A DNA stretch of 64,000 bases from Leeuwenhoekiella parthenopeia (GCF_020782115.1 NZ_JAJGMW010000021.1:23054-87053), one strand, 5' to 3'. Positions 1-10,793 are shown, numbered from the stretch's first letter. Program-made: numbers and translations. Notes: generated from the sequence alone by a model not told the origin.

Positions 1-942
1 CTTCAATCCCTTTTGCGGCAGGGTGTTACTCATTTTAAAAACAAGCTGGTCTTCTTCAATTTGAAGCTTGATGCTGATGTGTACCTTACCCGTGTTTTTT
101 CCGGCACCGTGCTTAAATCCGTTTTCAATAAAATGAATAAGCAGCATAGGCGCGATTTTTCGGCCTTTGGGATTTCCGGTGATTTCAAATTCCAAATCGA
201 GTTTGTCGTTGTAGCGTATGCGCTCCAGATCCAGATAATTCTGAATAAACTTAATCTCTTTGGTAAGCGGTTGCCGGTTTTGCTTGGTTTCGTATAACAA
301 ATACCGCATCAGGTCTGAAAGTTTTAAAATGGTTTCTGGAGTATTTTCAGATTTCTCAAGACTCAGCGAATAAATATTATTTAAGGTATTGAAGAAAAAA
401 TGCGGCGAAATCTGAGAACGCAGAAAGCGCAGTTCGGTCTCCAGCTGCGATTTGGCCAGGTTTGAGGCCAGCTGGCGCTCCCGCATCCAGTCGATTGTTA
501 TTTTTATTGCGGCTACAAAGGAGATCACATAGAGTTCGCCCAACATCATCACCACTACATAATTGAGGTTGAGGCTGGTGGTTTCTTCAGGGCCTTCGGG
601 CCAGACGTTGTTACTGATCAAAAAATAGGTGAGTTCATACTTAATGATCACCATTAATAGGATGGAGCAGAACAGGCTTACGGTAAAGAGAATATACTTT
701 CGGCGATAAATAAACGTGGGGATGAGCACATAAATCGTAAAATAGGTGAGCGTCATGTGAATGGGAAACCCCAGTAAATTGGCCTTAAAGGAATAGAGAT
801 AATCGTTGTAATAACTTCCCCATCTCAAAAAATTAAACAGGAAATAGCACAGCCAAAAAATTGCGTGATGGGTAGGGTTAATCTTGTAACCCGTGGTGCT
901 GTTAATTTTAAAGCTATTTTTAAATGTGGTTGTAAGAGGCAT
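1..942 (-). CDS. LytS-type sensor histidine kinase (partial, C-terminus outside window)
   Basis: Reading the minus strand from the ATG at 942 gives 314 uninterrupted codons running off the left edge. The N-terminal half has about four hydrophobic segments (residues about 28-45, 58-80, 87-105 and 130-150). A His_kinase (PF06580) domain follows, with the H-box around SQISPHFFFNTLNNIYSL and later an N-box-like LLIHFIENGFKHGAG. Proteins of this family autophosphorylate and pass phosphate to a LytTR response regulator, which is probably encoded just outside the window. The gene is divergent from the glycan locus, so it may or may not regulate it. Only the extreme C-terminus is missing. Confidence 0.9.
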   Translation of the reverse strand, partial: MPLTTTFKNSFKINSTTGYKINPTHHAIFWLCYFLFNFLRWGSYYNDYLYSFKANLLGFPIHMTLTYFTIYVLIPTFIYRRKYILFTVSLFCSILLMVIIKYELTYFLISNNVWPEGPEETTSLNLNYVVVMMLGELYVISFVAAIKITIDWMRERQLASNLAKSQLETELRFLRSQISPHFFFNTLNNIYSLSLEKSENTPETILKLSDLMRYLLYETKQNRQPLTKEIKFIQNYLDLERIRYNDKLDLEFEITGNPKGRKIAPMLLIHFIENGFKHGAGKNTGKVHISIKLQIEEDQLVFKMSNTLPQKGLK

Positions 943-1050
943 AAAGTGTCAGAGGACTTTTTGGCTGTTTAGCTTTTCAAAACTGTTGTTTGTCTAATAA
1001 AAGATTAAAACCGCGATAATATATCACATATTTATTAAAAATCTTAACAG

Positions 1051-3342
1051 ATGATGCTCCCAAAGCTTAATCCTAACGCAAAACACGGCTGTAAAATTAT
1101 CCTTTTAGGATGCCTTGCCGTGTTTTCTTCCTGTAAAAAAGAAAAACCGGCTGAGGTTACTCCTCAGGTTCAAGAAGAACGTATGCTTACGGGCTACGCA
1201 GATCCCTTTATTGGCACCGGCGGCCACGGCCATACCTATCCCGGTGCAACCGTTCCTTTTGGGATGGTGCAGGTAAGCCCCGATAACGGGCGTAACGGCT
1301 GGGACTGGTGCTCGGGCTATCATTATTCTGATTCTCTAATTTCGGGTTTTAGCAATCTGCATTTAACCGGAACCGGTATTGGCGATCTGGCCGATATTTT
1401 ATTTATGCCTGCGGCGAAAGAACTCGATTTGACCGGCACTTATGAAAATCCACAGGACCGGCCGTATGCTTCCAGTTTTTCGCATAAGCGCGAAAGTGCA
1501 GAACCGGGCTATTATATGGTTTATTTGCAGGATCCGCAGGTTAAGGTGAGTCTAACTGCGACGCAGCGCACGGCTTTTCAGAAGTACAATTATGAGGGTG
1601 CCGGTGAAGCTTCGGTGGTGCTCGATCTGGGTTTTGCCATCAACTGGGATGCACCGGTTGAAACTGCTATTGAAGTAGAAGACGCCAGGACCATTAGCGG
1701 ATACCGGCACAGTACGGGTTGGGCGAAAAATCAAAAGGTGTTTTTTGTGGCCGAATTCTCAAAGCCTATTGCCCGCTATAACTTATTTAAAGATCAGCAT
1801 AAATCGGAAGCCGGAAAAGTTACCGGAAAGACCACGGCGGGTCAGTTCTTTTTTGATATAGACGGAAGCCGCGACGTGACCGTAAAAGTTGCGGTTTCTT
1901 CAGTAAGCATTGCCAATGCCAAAGCCAATCTGGAAACCGATACCGATTTGGATTTTGAAACGGCAAGGACCGAAGCTAAAAAAGCCTGGAACCAGCAACT
2001 GAATAAAATAGTGGTGGAAACTCCGGTAGACTCCTTAAAAACGATTTTTTATTCGGCATTATACCATACGCAAATTGCTCCCGTAACTTTTTCAGACGTT
2101 ACAGGAGAATTCCGTCTGGAAAACGACAGCATTGTCAAAGCCGATTATACAGCCTATTCAACCTTGTCGCTTTGGGACACCTTCCGAGCGGAAAACCCGT
2201 TGCTTACTTTGTTGGAACCCGAAAAAGTTAGCGATATCATCAACTCGATGCTCGCGTATTATTCAGTACATAAAAGCCTGCCGGTGTGGACGCTCTACGG
2301 TAATGAGACCAATACGATGACCGGTAACCACGCGATTCCGGTAATTACCGAAGCTTATTTTAAAGGCATTACAGGTTTTGATGCCGAAAAAGCGTTTGAA
2401 GCGATGAAAAACACCCAGATGCGTGATGCGCGCGGACTTCAGTTTTTAAAGGAGTATGGGTATATTCCGTATGACAAAATAGACGAGTCGGTTACCTTTA
2501 CGCTCGAGTATGCTTACAACGACTGGTGTGTGGCGCAAATGGCCAAAGCTTTAGGCCGCGAGCAGGATTACGCGTATTTCTTAAACCGCTCTAAATCCTA
2601 CGAAAAACTGTACGACTCCGAAACCGGCTTTATGCGTGGGAAATCGGCTGCCGGAAACTGGCACGAGCCTTTCGATCCTAAATTCAGCAGACACCGTGAC
2701 AACACTGATTATACGGAAGGGAACGCCTGGCAACACTCCTGGTTTGTACTTCACGATACCGCTAATTTTATCAAACTTCACGGAGGGGAAGAGCCTTTTA
2801 ACGAAATGCTGCAACAGCTGTTTACCGAAAGTTCTGAAATCACCGGGGATTATATTTCCAATGACATCTCGGGACTTATTGGCCAGTATGCGCACGGTAA
2901 TGAACCCAGTCATCACATCGCTTACCTGTTTAACCGCGCCGGGAAACCCTGGCTTACGCAATACTGGGTTCACGAAATCTTAAAAACCCAGTACAACACC
3001 ACGCCAAACGGTCTGAGCGGGAATGAAGATGCCGGCCAGATGTCTGCCTGGTATGTATGGAGTTCAATGGGCCTGTATCCCTTCAATCCGGCCAGTGCTG
3101 CTTATGAAATAGGCAGTCCGGTTTTTGAGAAATCGGTTATTTCCCTACCAAATGGTAAACGTTTCAGCATAGAAGCTAAAGGGGTTTCAGAATCCCATTT
3201 CTACATTCAGTCGGCTACCCTAAACGGAAAACCTTTTAATCAAACCGGCATTACCCACGAGCAACTATTGGCAGGAGGAGAACTCGTACTGAATATGGGT
3301 GCAGAGCCCAATAAAACCTGGGGTGTAAAGCAGGCCAATTAG
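1051..3342 (+). CDS. GH92 alpha-mannosidase, lipoprotein
   Basis: This 763-residue protein has a lipoprotein signal (hydrophobic stretch ending in FSSCKK), so it is probably anchored in a periplasmic or surface membrane leaflet. The GH92 hallmarks are present: an N-terminal segment ADPFIGTGGHGHTYPGA, a central SLWDTFRAENPL, and the C-terminal GNEDAGQMSAWYVWSSMG (E659/D660) after SHHIAYLFNR. Family members are calcium-dependent exo-alpha-mannosidases, mostly acting on N-glycans or yeast mannan. Length is normal for the family. ATG ATG gives two possible starts. The gene heads a block of seven closely spaced genes; the next begins one base after this stop. Linkage specificity (1,2, 1,3 or 1,6) cannot be told from the sequence. 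Confidence 0.95.
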   Translation: MMLPKLNPNAKHGCKIILLGCLAVFSSCKKEKPAEVTPQVQEERMLTGYADPFIGTGGHGHTYPGATVPFGMVQVSPDNGRNGWDWCSGYHYSDSLISGFSNLHLTGTGIGDLADILFMPAAKELDLTGTYENPQDRPYASSFSHKRESAEPGYYMVYLQDPQVKVSLTATQRTAFQKYNYEGAGEASVVLDLGFAINWDAPVETAIEVEDARTISGYRHSTGWAKNQKVFFVAEFSKPIARYNLFKDQHKSEAGKVTGKTTAGQFFFDIDGSRDVTVKVAVSSVSIANAKANLETDTDLDFETARTEAKKAWNQQLNKIVVETPVDSLKTIFYSALYHTQIAPVTFSDVTGEFRLENDSIVKADYTAYSTLSLWDTFRAENPLLTLLEPEKVSDIINSMLAYYSVHKSLPVWTLYGNETNTMTGNHAIPVITEAYFKGITGFDAEKAFEAMKNTQMRDARGLQFLKEYGYIPYDKIDESVTFTLEYAYNDWCVAQMAKALGREQDYAYFLNRSKSYEKLYDSETGFMRGKSAAGNWHEPFDPKFSRHRDNTDYTEGNAWQHSWFVLHDTANFIKLHGGEEPFNEMLQQLFTESSEITGDYISNDISGLIGQYAHGNEPSHHIAYLFNRAGKPWLTQYWVHEILKTQYNTTPNGLSGNEDAGQMSAWYVWSSMGLYPFNPASAAYEIGSPVFEKSVISLPNGKRFSIEAKGVSESHFYIQSATLNGKPFNQTGITHEQLLAGGELVLNMGAEPNKTWGVKQAN

Positions 3343-3343
3343 T

Positions 3344-5218
3344 ATGGAGTTAATAGACGTTGTAATTATTGCGGTTTACCTGTTGCTTACCATAGGCATC
3401 GGGATTTATGTAGCCAAAAAGGCTTCCAAAGGTCTGGACTCTTATTTTTTGGGTGGAAAAAGCATAAAATGGTATTATCTGGGGCTGAGTAACGGCTCGG
3501 GGATGTTTGACGTTTCGGGCACTGCCTGGATGGTGGGCATTCTGTTTTTATACGGGGTCAAAAGCTTTATGTTTATGTGGATCTGGCCCATCTTCAATCA
3601 GGTTTTTGTGATGATGTTTCTGGCCGTCTGGATACGCCGCTCCAATGTGATGACAGGTTCTGAATGGATTCTCTCGCGCTTCGGCGACGACAGGGCCGGT
3701 CGTGCCTCACACCTGATCGTGGCGATTTTCGCCGTGGTGGCATCGGTAGGTTTTATCGCCTATTTCTTTGAAGGCGCCGGTAAGTTTATGACCGTGATTT
3801 TGCCCTGGGACGCCAGTTTGATATTTGGTGATTTTACGCTGCTCAATGCCGAACAGGTTTATGCCTTAATCCTCATTTTATTAACCACGATTTACACCAT
3901 TAAAGGCGGAATGTTCTCCGTAGTTTCTACGGAAGTATTGCAGTTTGGGATCATGGTGCTGGCCGGGATTCTGGTAGCAGGCTATACCTTTTTCGCCTTT
4001 ACCGATACCGAAATTCAGGCCTTGATTCCTTCCGAATGGAAAAATGTGGTGTTCGGCAGCGAACTCACCGGTTTTTGGGCAGGTGACTATGAAAACTTCA
4101 ACCGGTTGATCGATACACAGGGTTATAAAATGTTTGGTGCTTTTGTGGGGATGAGCCTCTTTAAAGGCTTTTTTGCAAGCATCGCCGGGCCTACGCCCAG
4201 TTACGATATGCAGCGCATCCTCTCAACCCGCACCGCAAAAGATGCGGCCTATATGAGCGGCTTTACCAATCTGGTTTTGTTCATTCCCCGGTATTTGCTT
4301 ATCGCCGCCATTGTGGTTTTAGGCTTGATCTATATCGCTCCCGAACTGGCTAAAGCCGGTGAGATTTCGGGAAATGACCTGGAGGTGATCCTTCCGCAGG
4401 TGATCAACAACCACGTACCTGTGGGGATTAAAGGCCTGCTGCTTGCGGGTCTGCTTGCGGCATTTATGTCAACCTTTTCGGCTTTTGTGAATGCAGGGCC
4501 TGCTTATATTGTAAACGATATTTATAAGAAATACTTCAAACCCGTAGCAACAGACCGGCATTACGTAAAGGCCAGTCATGTGGCTTCTTTTGCAGTGGTA
4601 ATTCTTGGGGTCATTATGGGCTTTTTCGCAGACTCCATCAACTCCATCACGCTCTGGATCACGAGTTCGCTGTACGGGGGTTATGTGGCAGCCAATTTCC
4701 TCAAGTGGATCTGGTGGCGCTTTAACGGTTGGGGCTATTTCTGGGGAATGCTTAGCGGGCTGATTGTGGCCACCCTGCAATATGTGATTGATCAGGGCGC
4801 TTCAACCTATGTCGAGGGCAGCTTTTTATACTGGTACGCCCACGTGCCTGTTATTTATTTGTTTCCTATAATTCTGGGCTTTTCCTTGCTGGGCGCGTTT
4901 CTGGGAACCTATCTCACGCCACCCACGGCGGCAGCAACTTTAAAAAGTTTTTATACTTCGGTGTACCCCTGGGGCTGGTGGAAACCGGTTCGGGAGCAGT
5001 TAACTGCGGACGAAGCTATTCAAAAAAACACCGATTTTGGCCTCGATATGCTCAACTGTCTCATCGGGATTGTTTGGCAATCGAGTATGATCGTACTGCC
5101 TATTTTTCTGGTGGTGCGCGATTACGAAAAAATGGCCTGGAGCCTCCTGATTTTCGGTGTAACGACCCTGATTTTAAAATTTACCTGGCTTGATAAAGTC
5201 AAAAAACTAACTACCTAA
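3344..5218 (+). CDS. sodium:solute symporter (SSS family)
   Basis: This 624-residue integral membrane protein belongs to the sodium/solute symporter family. Its N-terminus ([20 protein letters not shown]) is followed by the family-typical stretch [15 protein letters not shown] and roughly 13-14 hydrophobic segments to the end. It starts one base after the GH92 stop, so it is co-transcribed, and the cytoplasmic GH130 enzyme follows. That context suggests it imports a small glycan such as Man-beta-1,4-GlcNAc or a monosaccharide released outside. The substrate is inferred from neighbours only. A second, divergent SSS gene lies at 15243-17063. Confidence 0.93.
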   Translation: MELIDVVIIAVYLLLTIGIGIYVAKKASKGLDSYFLGGKSIKWYYLGLSNGSGMFDVSGTAWMVGILFLYGVKSFMFMWIWPIFNQVFVMMFLAVWIRRSNVMTGSEWILSRFGDDRAGRASHLIVAIFAVVASVGFIAYFFEGAGKFMTVILPWDASLIFGDFTLLNAEQVYALILILLTTIYTIKGGMFSVVSTEVLQFGIMVLAGILVAGYTFFAFTDTEIQALIPSEWKNVVFGSELTGFWAGDYENFNRLIDTQGYKMFGAFVGMSLFKGFFASIAGPTPSYDMQRILSTRTAKDAAYMSGFTNLVLFIPRYLLIAAIVVLGLIYIAPELAKAGEISGNDLEVILPQVINNHVPVGIKGLLLAGLLAAFMSTFSAFVNAGPAYIVNDIYKKYFKPVATDRHYVKASHVASFAVVILGVIMGFFADSINSITLWITSSLYGGYVAANFLKWIWWRFNGWGYFWGMLSGLIVATLQYVIDQGASTYVEGSFLYWYAHVPVIYLFPIILGFSLLGAFLGTYLTPPTAAATLKSFYTSVYPWGWWKPVREQLTADEAIQKNTDFGLDMLNCLIGIVWQSSMIVLPIFLVVRDYEKMAWSLLIFGVTTLILKFTWLDKVKKLTT

Positions 5219-5237
5219 TTTAAAGAAATACGATTCT

Positions 5238-6209
5238 ATGAGTACAACCCCATTTCCCTGGCAAGACCGCCCGCAAGGCAACACCGATGTGATGTGGCGC
5301 TACGATGCCAACCCTATTATTGACCGGTATGCCATTCCTTCTTCCAACAGTATTTTCAACTCGGCCGTGGTGCCTTTTGAAGACGGCTATGCCGGTGTGT
5401 TCCGTTGCGATAACAAAGCGGTGCAGATGAATATTTTTGCGGGTTTCAGCAAAGACGGGATCAACTGGGAAATCAACCACGAGCCCATCGTTTTTGGCGC
5501 CGGAAACACCGAAATGATCGAGTCTGATTATAAATACGATCCGCGGGTGTGTTTTATTGAAGACCGCTATTGGATTACCTGGTGCAACGGCTATCACGGG
5601 CCGACAATCGGTATCGGGTACACCTTCGATTTTAAAGAATTTTTTCAGTGCGAAAATGCCTTTTTGCCGTTCAACCGCAACGGGGTTTTGCTTCCGCAGA
5701 AAATAGACGGTAAATTTGCGATGCTCAGCCGTCCCAGTGACAACGGGCATACGCCATTTGGGGATATTTACATTAGCTACAGCCCCGATATGAAATACTG
5801 GGGAGAGCACCGCTGCGTGATGAAAGTGGCGCCGTTTACCCAAAGCGCCTGGCAGTGCACCAAAATAGGAGCGGGGCCCGTACCTATTTTAACCGATGAA
5901 GGCTGGTTGCTGTTTTACCATGGCGTGATCAACACCTGCAACGGTTTCCGCTATTCGGTGGGAGCTGCGATTCTGGATAAAGACCGTCCCGATAAGGTCC
6001 TGTACCGCAGTCAGCCTTACTTACTGGCGCCGGCAGAATCTTACGAACTGGCAGGCGATGTGCCTAATGTCGTGTTTCCATGCGCGACGCTGCACTCGGT
6101 TGAAGAAGATAAAGTGACGCTCTATTACGGCGCGGCCGATACGGTGACAGCAATTGCTTTTGGTAAGCTGAGCGAAATAATTGATTTTGTAAAAACAAAC
6201 AGCCTGTAA
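5238..6209 (+). CDS. GH130 family enzyme, probable beta-1,4-mannosyl-GlcNAc phosphorylase
   Basis: This 323-residue protein has no signal peptide, so it is cytoplasmic, and shows the five-bladed propeller pattern of GH130: [12 protein letters not shown] at the start, [19 protein letters not shown], then [28 protein letters not shown], and [25 protein letters not shown]. The Arg of LSRP, the Lys of TKIGAG and the His of FYHG are in places where GH130 phosphorylases bind phosphate, which favours a phosphorylase over a hydrolase. With GH92, GH20 and an adjacent symporter, the best guess is phosphorolysis of Man-beta-1,4-GlcNAc from the N-glycan core into mannose-1-phosphate and GlcNAc. Family membership is firm; the exact substrate is inferred. 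Confidence 0.88.
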   Translation: MSTTPFPWQDRPQGNTDVMWRYDANPIIDRYAIPSSNSIFNSAVVPFEDGYAGVFRCDNKAVQMNIFAGFSKDGINWEINHEPIVFGAGNTEMIESDYKYDPRVCFIEDRYWITWCNGYHGPTIGIGYTFDFKEFFQCENAFLPFNRNGVLLPQKIDGKFAMLSRPSDNGHTPFGDIYISYSPDMKYWGEHRCVMKVAPFTQSAWQCTKIGAGPVPILTDEGWLLFYHGVINTCNGFRYSVGAAILDKDRPDKVLYRSQPYLLAPAESYELAGDVPNVVFPCATLHSVEEDKVTLYYGAADTVTAIAFGKLSEIIDFVKTNSL

Positions 6210-7271
6210 ATGGATATTCAAAAAGCCCTTCTTTCCCTTCTTTGCGCATTCGCTTTTTCGGGCTACGCCCAAAAGATTCCGCCGCGCAGTTATGTGGCGC
6301 ATCGTGTTGAAACACCACTTACTATTGACGGTAAGGCGGACGAGCAGGAATGGAAGGAAGCCGCTTTTTCTCAGCCGTTTATAGGTATTGAAGGCGAAAA
6401 AATCCCCAAATACGCGACGCGTGTAAAAATGCTCTGGGATGAGGAGAATCTGTATTTCTACGCAGAGCTAAACGAACCCCACATCTGGGCAACGCTGAAA
6501 CAGCGTGACACGGTGATCTTTTACAACAACGATTTTGAGATTTTTATAGACCCCGATGGCGATACGCATAACTATTATGAGTTTGAGATGAATGCGCTCA
6601 ATACCGTCTGGGATTTATTGTTGGTAAAACCCTATCGCGAGTCGGCACCGGTGCTGGACAGCTGGGATATTCAGGGCCTGCAAACGGCGGTTTCTATTAA
6701 CGGAACGCTTAATGATCCCGCCGATACCGATACGGGCTGGAGTGTGGAAATTGCAATGCCCTGGTCTGTTCTGGTGGAAACCAGCGGTTCAAACGACCTG
6801 CCTGCAGATCAGTTTTGGCGTATTAATTTCTCACGGGTAAACTGGGATTTTGAGCTGAATGAAGACCGCTACAGCCGCGCTCAAGATGCATCGGGCAACT
6901 ACCTGCCCGAATACAACTGGGTGTGGTCTCCGCAAGGGGTGATCAATATGCACGAACCCGAGCATTGGGGCTATGTGTATTTCAGTTCAAAACCGCTAAC
7001 CGAAACCGAAAATTTCAGCATCCCGGTTGATGAGCAAATCCGCTGGAAACTCTACGAAATCTACCGCAAACAAAAAACCTTTTACAATACCCACAAAGCC
7101 TGGGCAGAAGATCTGGACGATTTAGATGCCGCAAGTTTTGAGATTGAAGGGAAAATTGTAAAACCTGAAATCAATACGCACAAGATGGGCTGGACCATCT
7201 TTGTTGAAAGTCCGTTTACCGGCTACACGTACAGCATCCGGGAAGATGGTAAGTATTTGAAAATCGATTAA
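6210..7271 (+). CDS. secreted CBM9-like (DOMON-type) carbohydrate-binding protein
   Basis: This 353-residue protein has an N-terminal signal peptide ending near SGYAQK. Residues about 30-230 match the CBM9-like fold found in Bacteroidota polysaccharide loci: PLTIDGKADEQEWKEA, then VKMLWDEENLYFYAELNEP, NNDFEIFIDPDGD, NYYEFEMNALNTVWDL and TGWSVEIAMPW. Its ATG follows the GH130 stop directly (TAAATG), which implies translational coupling. No catalytic signature is visible; a role in binding released glycans in the periplasm or on the surface is inferred. The C-terminal third (residues about 280-353) is unassigned. Confidence 0.8.
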   Translation: MDIQKALLSLLCAFAFSGYAQKIPPRSYVAHRVETPLTIDGKADEQEWKEAAFSQPFIGIEGEKIPKYATRVKMLWDEENLYFYAELNEPHIWATLKQRDTVIFYNNDFEIFIDPDGDTHNYYEFEMNALNTVWDLLLVKPYRESAPVLDSWDIQGLQTAVSINGTLNDPADTDTGWSVEIAMPWSVLVETSGSNDLPADQFWRINFSRVNWDFELNEDRYSRAQDASGNYLPEYNWVWSPQGVINMHEPEHWGYVYFSSKPLTETENFSIPVDEQIRWKLYEIYRKQKTFYNTHKAWAEDLDDLDAASFEIEGKIVKPEINTHKMGWTIFVESPFTGYTYSIREDGKYLKID

Positions 7272-7303
7272 AACCAGAACTGGTACCTTAAAAATAGAAT
7301 TCT

Positions 7304-8413
7304 ATGAAACTTAAATTAATCCTTGGCTTGCTGCTTTTGAGTCTGGCGGCCACCTCATGCATCGATAATATTCATCCCGCGGGCAAGACCGCTAAAACCG
7401 AAGAAGCAGAGCCGGAAACTGCTGATTTCAAATTCTGGACCTGGATGACGGCAGATGCTAAACGTACTGACGAATCTTACACGGCTGAATTTAAAAAATA
7501 CAGCGATAACGGTCTCGACGCCGTTTTGATCAATACCAATGCCGATGCCGAATTGCTGGCACGTCTCACGCCTTTGGCTACGGCTCAGGGTCTTGAAGTG
7601 CACGCCTGGATGTTTACCATGAACCGCCCCGGTGATACGGTTGCCTTGCAACACCCCGAATGGTATGCGGTAAGCCGCGATGGAAAATCAACCTTTGATA
7701 ACAGGCCGTATGTAGATTATTACCAGTTTTTATGCCCCACTCGGGAAGGTTCGCGCAATCACATTTTAAGTCTGGTAGACAAACTGAGCAAAGTAGAAGG
7801 GGTGAGCAGTTTTCACCTGGACTACATTCGCTATCCCGATGTGTTCCTGCCCATAGGTTTATTGCCCAAATACGATCTGGTACAGGACACCGAATTGCCC
7901 GAATACGATTTTTGCTATTGCGATGCCTGTGTTGAGAAGTTTGAAGAAATACATCATAAAAATCCGCGGGAGATGGAAAACACCGCGATTGATATGGAGT
8001 GGAAGCAATTTCGCCTCAATCAGATCAAGGCGGTTGTGGACGATGCCTATAAAGTAGCTCACGATAACGGAAAGATTTTAACCGGAGCGGTGTTTCCATA
8101 CCCGGAGATGGCCGATCATATGGTGCGTCAACGCTGGGATAAATGGGATATCGATGTAGTGCTGCCGATGATTTACCACAATTTTTACAATGAAGAAATA
8201 GACTGGATAGGCTTTGCGACCGGGCAGGGCGTAAAAGACCTTGAAGGTACCGGTACCGAATTGCACACCGGGATTTACGTCCCCGAAATGTCTGCGGAAG
8301 ATCTGGCAACAGCCATTCAACTGGCGAAGGATAATGGGGCGAAGGGAGCGGCTTTCTTTGATGGAAATGCACTAACTGATGAACAACTCGCGGTGATTAA
8401 AGCGGCAAACTAA
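7304..8413 (+). CDS. GHL10/DUF187-like TIM-barrel lipoprotein, putative glycoside hydrolase
   Basis: This 369-residue lipoprotein has a lipobox around AATSCID. Its core resembles the GHL10 (DUF187) family of putative glycosyl hydrolases: WTWMTAD near residue 45, GLEVHAWMFTMNRPG, and the family-typical GVSSFHLDYIRYPDV, then VLPMIYHNFY and HTGIYVPEM. The likely catalytic acids lie in the DYIRYP strand and in a later strand. It sits six bases before the GH20 gene, inside the mannosidase/hexosaminidase block, so it probably acts on a linkage of the same glycan. Substrate and even catalytic activity are unproven. Confidence 0.72.
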   Translation: MKLKLILGLLLLSLAATSCIDNIHPAGKTAKTEEAEPETADFKFWTWMTADAKRTDESYTAEFKKYSDNGLDAVLINTNADAELLARLTPLATAQGLEVHAWMFTMNRPGDTVALQHPEWYAVSRDGKSTFDNRPYVDYYQFLCPTREGSRNHILSLVDKLSKVEGVSSFHLDYIRYPDVFLPIGLLPKYDLVQDTELPEYDFCYCDACVEKFEEIHHKNPREMENTAIDMEWKQFRLNQIKAVVDDAYKVAHDNGKILTGAVFPYPEMADHMVRQRWDKWDIDVVLPMIYHNFYNEEIDWIGFATGQGVKDLEGTGTELHTGIYVPEMSAEDLATAIQLAKDNGAKGAAFFDGNALTDEQLAVIKAAN

Positions 8414-8418
8414 GATTT

Positions 8419-10743
8419 ATGGGGAAAGGAATTCAGGGACTACCAAGACTTTTTGCGGTACTTTGCCTTGGCCTCTTGCTGGGTTGCGGCAACGGGACTG
8501 AAGAGCAGTTTAAGCCTGAAGCGGTAACGCTGATTCCAAAACCCAAACAGCTTAAGCTTGAAGAAGGTAGTTTTCGGTTTACTGAAGCTACGGTGCTGGT
8601 AGCGGCAGACAGCCTGGCGGCTACCGTGGCCTTTTTCCGGGAGCAGATGCACGATGCGGCAAATTTTCCGCTCAGGCTTCAGCTGCAAACGCCTCAGGAA
8701 GATTATATCCTTTTCAGTTCAGATCAAAATCTGGGGCCTGAAGCCTATATTCTCGAAGTACATTCAGACTATATTGAGATCAAGGCTTCGGCAAAAGCGG
8801 GATTTGGCTATGCCTTGCAAAGCCTTCGGCAACTGCTTCCGGTGAGTTTTGAAACTAACGGGGCCGCATCCCTTAGCGTGCCCAACCTGCGTATTGAGGA
8901 TGCCCCTCGCTACGCCTGGCGCGGACTCATGCTCGATGTTTCCCGGCATTTTTTTGAAACCGAATACATTTTAAAAACCCTTGACCGGCTGGCGCTGCTC
9001 AAATTCAACACCCTGCACCTGCATCTGGTAGACGATCAGGGCTGGCGCATTGAAGTAAAACAATACCCGAAGCTCACCGAAGTGGGGGCTTTTCGCGTAA
9101 ATCAGGAAGATAAACACTGGAACGCCCGTGCCACGAATGACCCCGATGCAACCGGTACTTACGGGGGTTTTTATACTCAGGAAGATATCAAAAAGATCGT
9201 GGCCTACGCTCAGGATCGCGGCATACAGGTGGTTCCCGAGATTGAGATGCCTGCACACGTGATGAGCGCGATTGCATCCTATCCGTTTTTATCCTGCACA
9301 CAGGAACCCATCGCGGTGCCCAGCGGGGGTGTGTGGCCCATCACCCAGATTTACTGCCCGGGCAAGGAAACGACTTTTGAGTTTCTCGAAAACGTTCTGA
9401 ACGAAATTATACCGCTTTTTCCTTCCAAATACATGCACGTGGGGGGCGACGAGGCTACTAAAACCAACTGGGAAACCTGCCCAGATTGCCAGCGGCGTAT
9501 CGCCGAAGAAGGCCTTGAGGATACCGAAGCACTTCAGAGTTATTTTATGAAACGCATCGGGCAATTTCTGGAGAAAAAGGGCAAAGTCTTAATCGGCTGG
9601 GACGAAATTCTCGAAGGAGGATTGCCTCCTTCCGCCACAGTGATGAGCTGGCGCGGTACCAAAGGCGGTTGGGAAGCTTCCGCCCAGGGTCACGATGTGA
9701 TTATGACGCCCGAAAACCCCATGTATTTCAATTTTTATCAGGGTAATCCTGATGTGGAACCACTGGCTTTCGATGCGGTAAATACGCTGGAGCAGGTGTA
9801 TGCTTTTAACCCGGTGATAGACAGTATGAGCACCGCGCAACGCGGTCACGTGCTGGGTGCGCAGGCCAATTTATGGTCTGAATACATCACCACGCCTCAG
9901 GAGTCAGAGTATATGCTTTTTCCGAGGCTTACGGCTTTGGCAGAGGTGCTTTGGTCCGGGAGCGAACAGCGCGACTGGGAAGACTATACGCAAAGGCTCA
10001 AGCGTTTTATGCCCAGACTCGAGGCTTTGGATATCGCCTATTCGCGCAGCGTTTATAATGTAGAAGTGAAAGCCGAACAGGATAGCCTCTCAAACGGAAT
10101 CCGTATCGCTTTAAAGACCGAAATGCCCGATGCCGAAATTCGTTATGCGCTAAATGGCCATACCCTTGATGCAGAATCTGAACTTTTCACCGAAGCTTTA
10201 CAGATTGATACGACAACCCAAATTAAAGCTGCGGTTTTCGAAGCCGGAAAGCCTGCAGGGCGTATTTTAGACAAAAGCTTTGATTTTCATAAAGCAGCAG
10301 GTACAGTTGCCAAAATTAATCCGAAGTCGCAAGAGGCTTATAGCGGTAAAGGCGCGGCCACTTTGGTAAACGTATTGCGGGGGTCTAAGAATTTTCACGA
10401 CGGCCAATGGCTGGGCTGGCTCAATACACCGGTGGAGCTGCAGTTCGATTTAGGCAGCCTTCAGGAGATTGAGGAAGTGCAATTGGGTACGCTGGAGAAT
10501 CAGGGCGCGGGTATTTATTTTCCGGTCGCTGTGGCGGTGGCGGTATCTGAGGACGGTAAAACCTTCAAACCCGCAGGAACTTTTGAACGCGCATTTAAGG
10601 CAAACGGCAGTTCGAGTTTAGAAACCTTTGTCGTACCGATTCAGAATCAGAAAGCGCGTTATGTTAAGGTAAGTGTATCGCCTTATAGTTCGTCAAAGCT
10701 TAACGGCGTGTGGATGTTTATCGACGAAGTTTTAGTAAAGTAG
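8419..10743 (+). CDS. GH20 beta-N-acetylhexosaminidase with C-terminal F5/8-type domain, lipoprotein
   Basis: This 774-residue lipoprotein has its lipobox at LLLGCGNG. It has an N-terminal GH20b-like domain (about 35-160), then the GH20 catalytic barrel starting at YAWRGLMLDVSRHFF, with HLHLVDDQGWRIE and the catalytic pair in HVGGDEATKTNW (D344-E345). Residues about 560-620 look like the chitobiase C-terminal region, and residues about 640-774 look like an F5/8 type C (discoidin) sugar-binding domain (PVELQFDLGS, ARYVKVSVSPY). It removes terminal beta-GlcNAc or GalNAc from glycans outside the cytoplasm. A shorter GH20 without the discoidin domain lies at 24552-26429. Confidence 0.95.
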   Translation: MGKGIQGLPRLFAVLCLGLLLGCGNGTEEQFKPEAVTLIPKPKQLKLEEGSFRFTEATVLVAADSLAATVAFFREQMHDAANFPLRLQLQTPQEDYILFSSDQNLGPEAYILEVHSDYIEIKASAKAGFGYALQSLRQLLPVSFETNGAASLSVPNLRIEDAPRYAWRGLMLDVSRHFFETEYILKTLDRLALLKFNTLHLHLVDDQGWRIEVKQYPKLTEVGAFRVNQEDKHWNARATNDPDATGTYGGFYTQEDIKKIVAYAQDRGIQVVPEIEMPAHVMSAIASYPFLSCTQEPIAVPSGGVWPITQIYCPGKETTFEFLENVLNEIIPLFPSKYMHVGGDEATKTNWETCPDCQRRIAEEGLEDTEALQSYFMKRIGQFLEKKGKVLIGWDEILEGGLPPSATVMSWRGTKGGWEASAQGHDVIMTPENPMYFNFYQGNPDVEPLAFDAVNTLEQVYAFNPVIDSMSTAQRGHVLGAQANLWSEYITTPQESEYMLFPRLTALAEVLWSGSEQRDWEDYTQRLKRFMPRLEALDIAYSRSVYNVEVKAEQDSLSNGIRIALKTEMPDAEIRYALNGHTLDAESELFTEALQIDTTTQIKAAVFEAGKPAGRILDKSFDFHKAAGTVAKINPKSQEAYSGKGAATLVNVLRGSKNFHDGQWLGWLNTPVELQFDLGSLQEIEEVQLGTLENQGAGIYFPVAVAVAVSEDGKTFKPAGTFERAFKANGSSSLETFVVPIQNQKARYVKVSVSPYSSSKLNGVWMFIDEVLVK

Positions 10744-10793
10744 ATTACTTTAAACAGGCTCTTCAAACCAGACAGGAGCACAATTTTTAAATC

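Noticed and set aside
1018..1032. AATATATCACATATT upstream of the first GH92, similar to the nagB palindrome
   Set aside because: Two bases shorter, imperfect symmetry and no -7 box at the matching distance; not convincing as the same operator.
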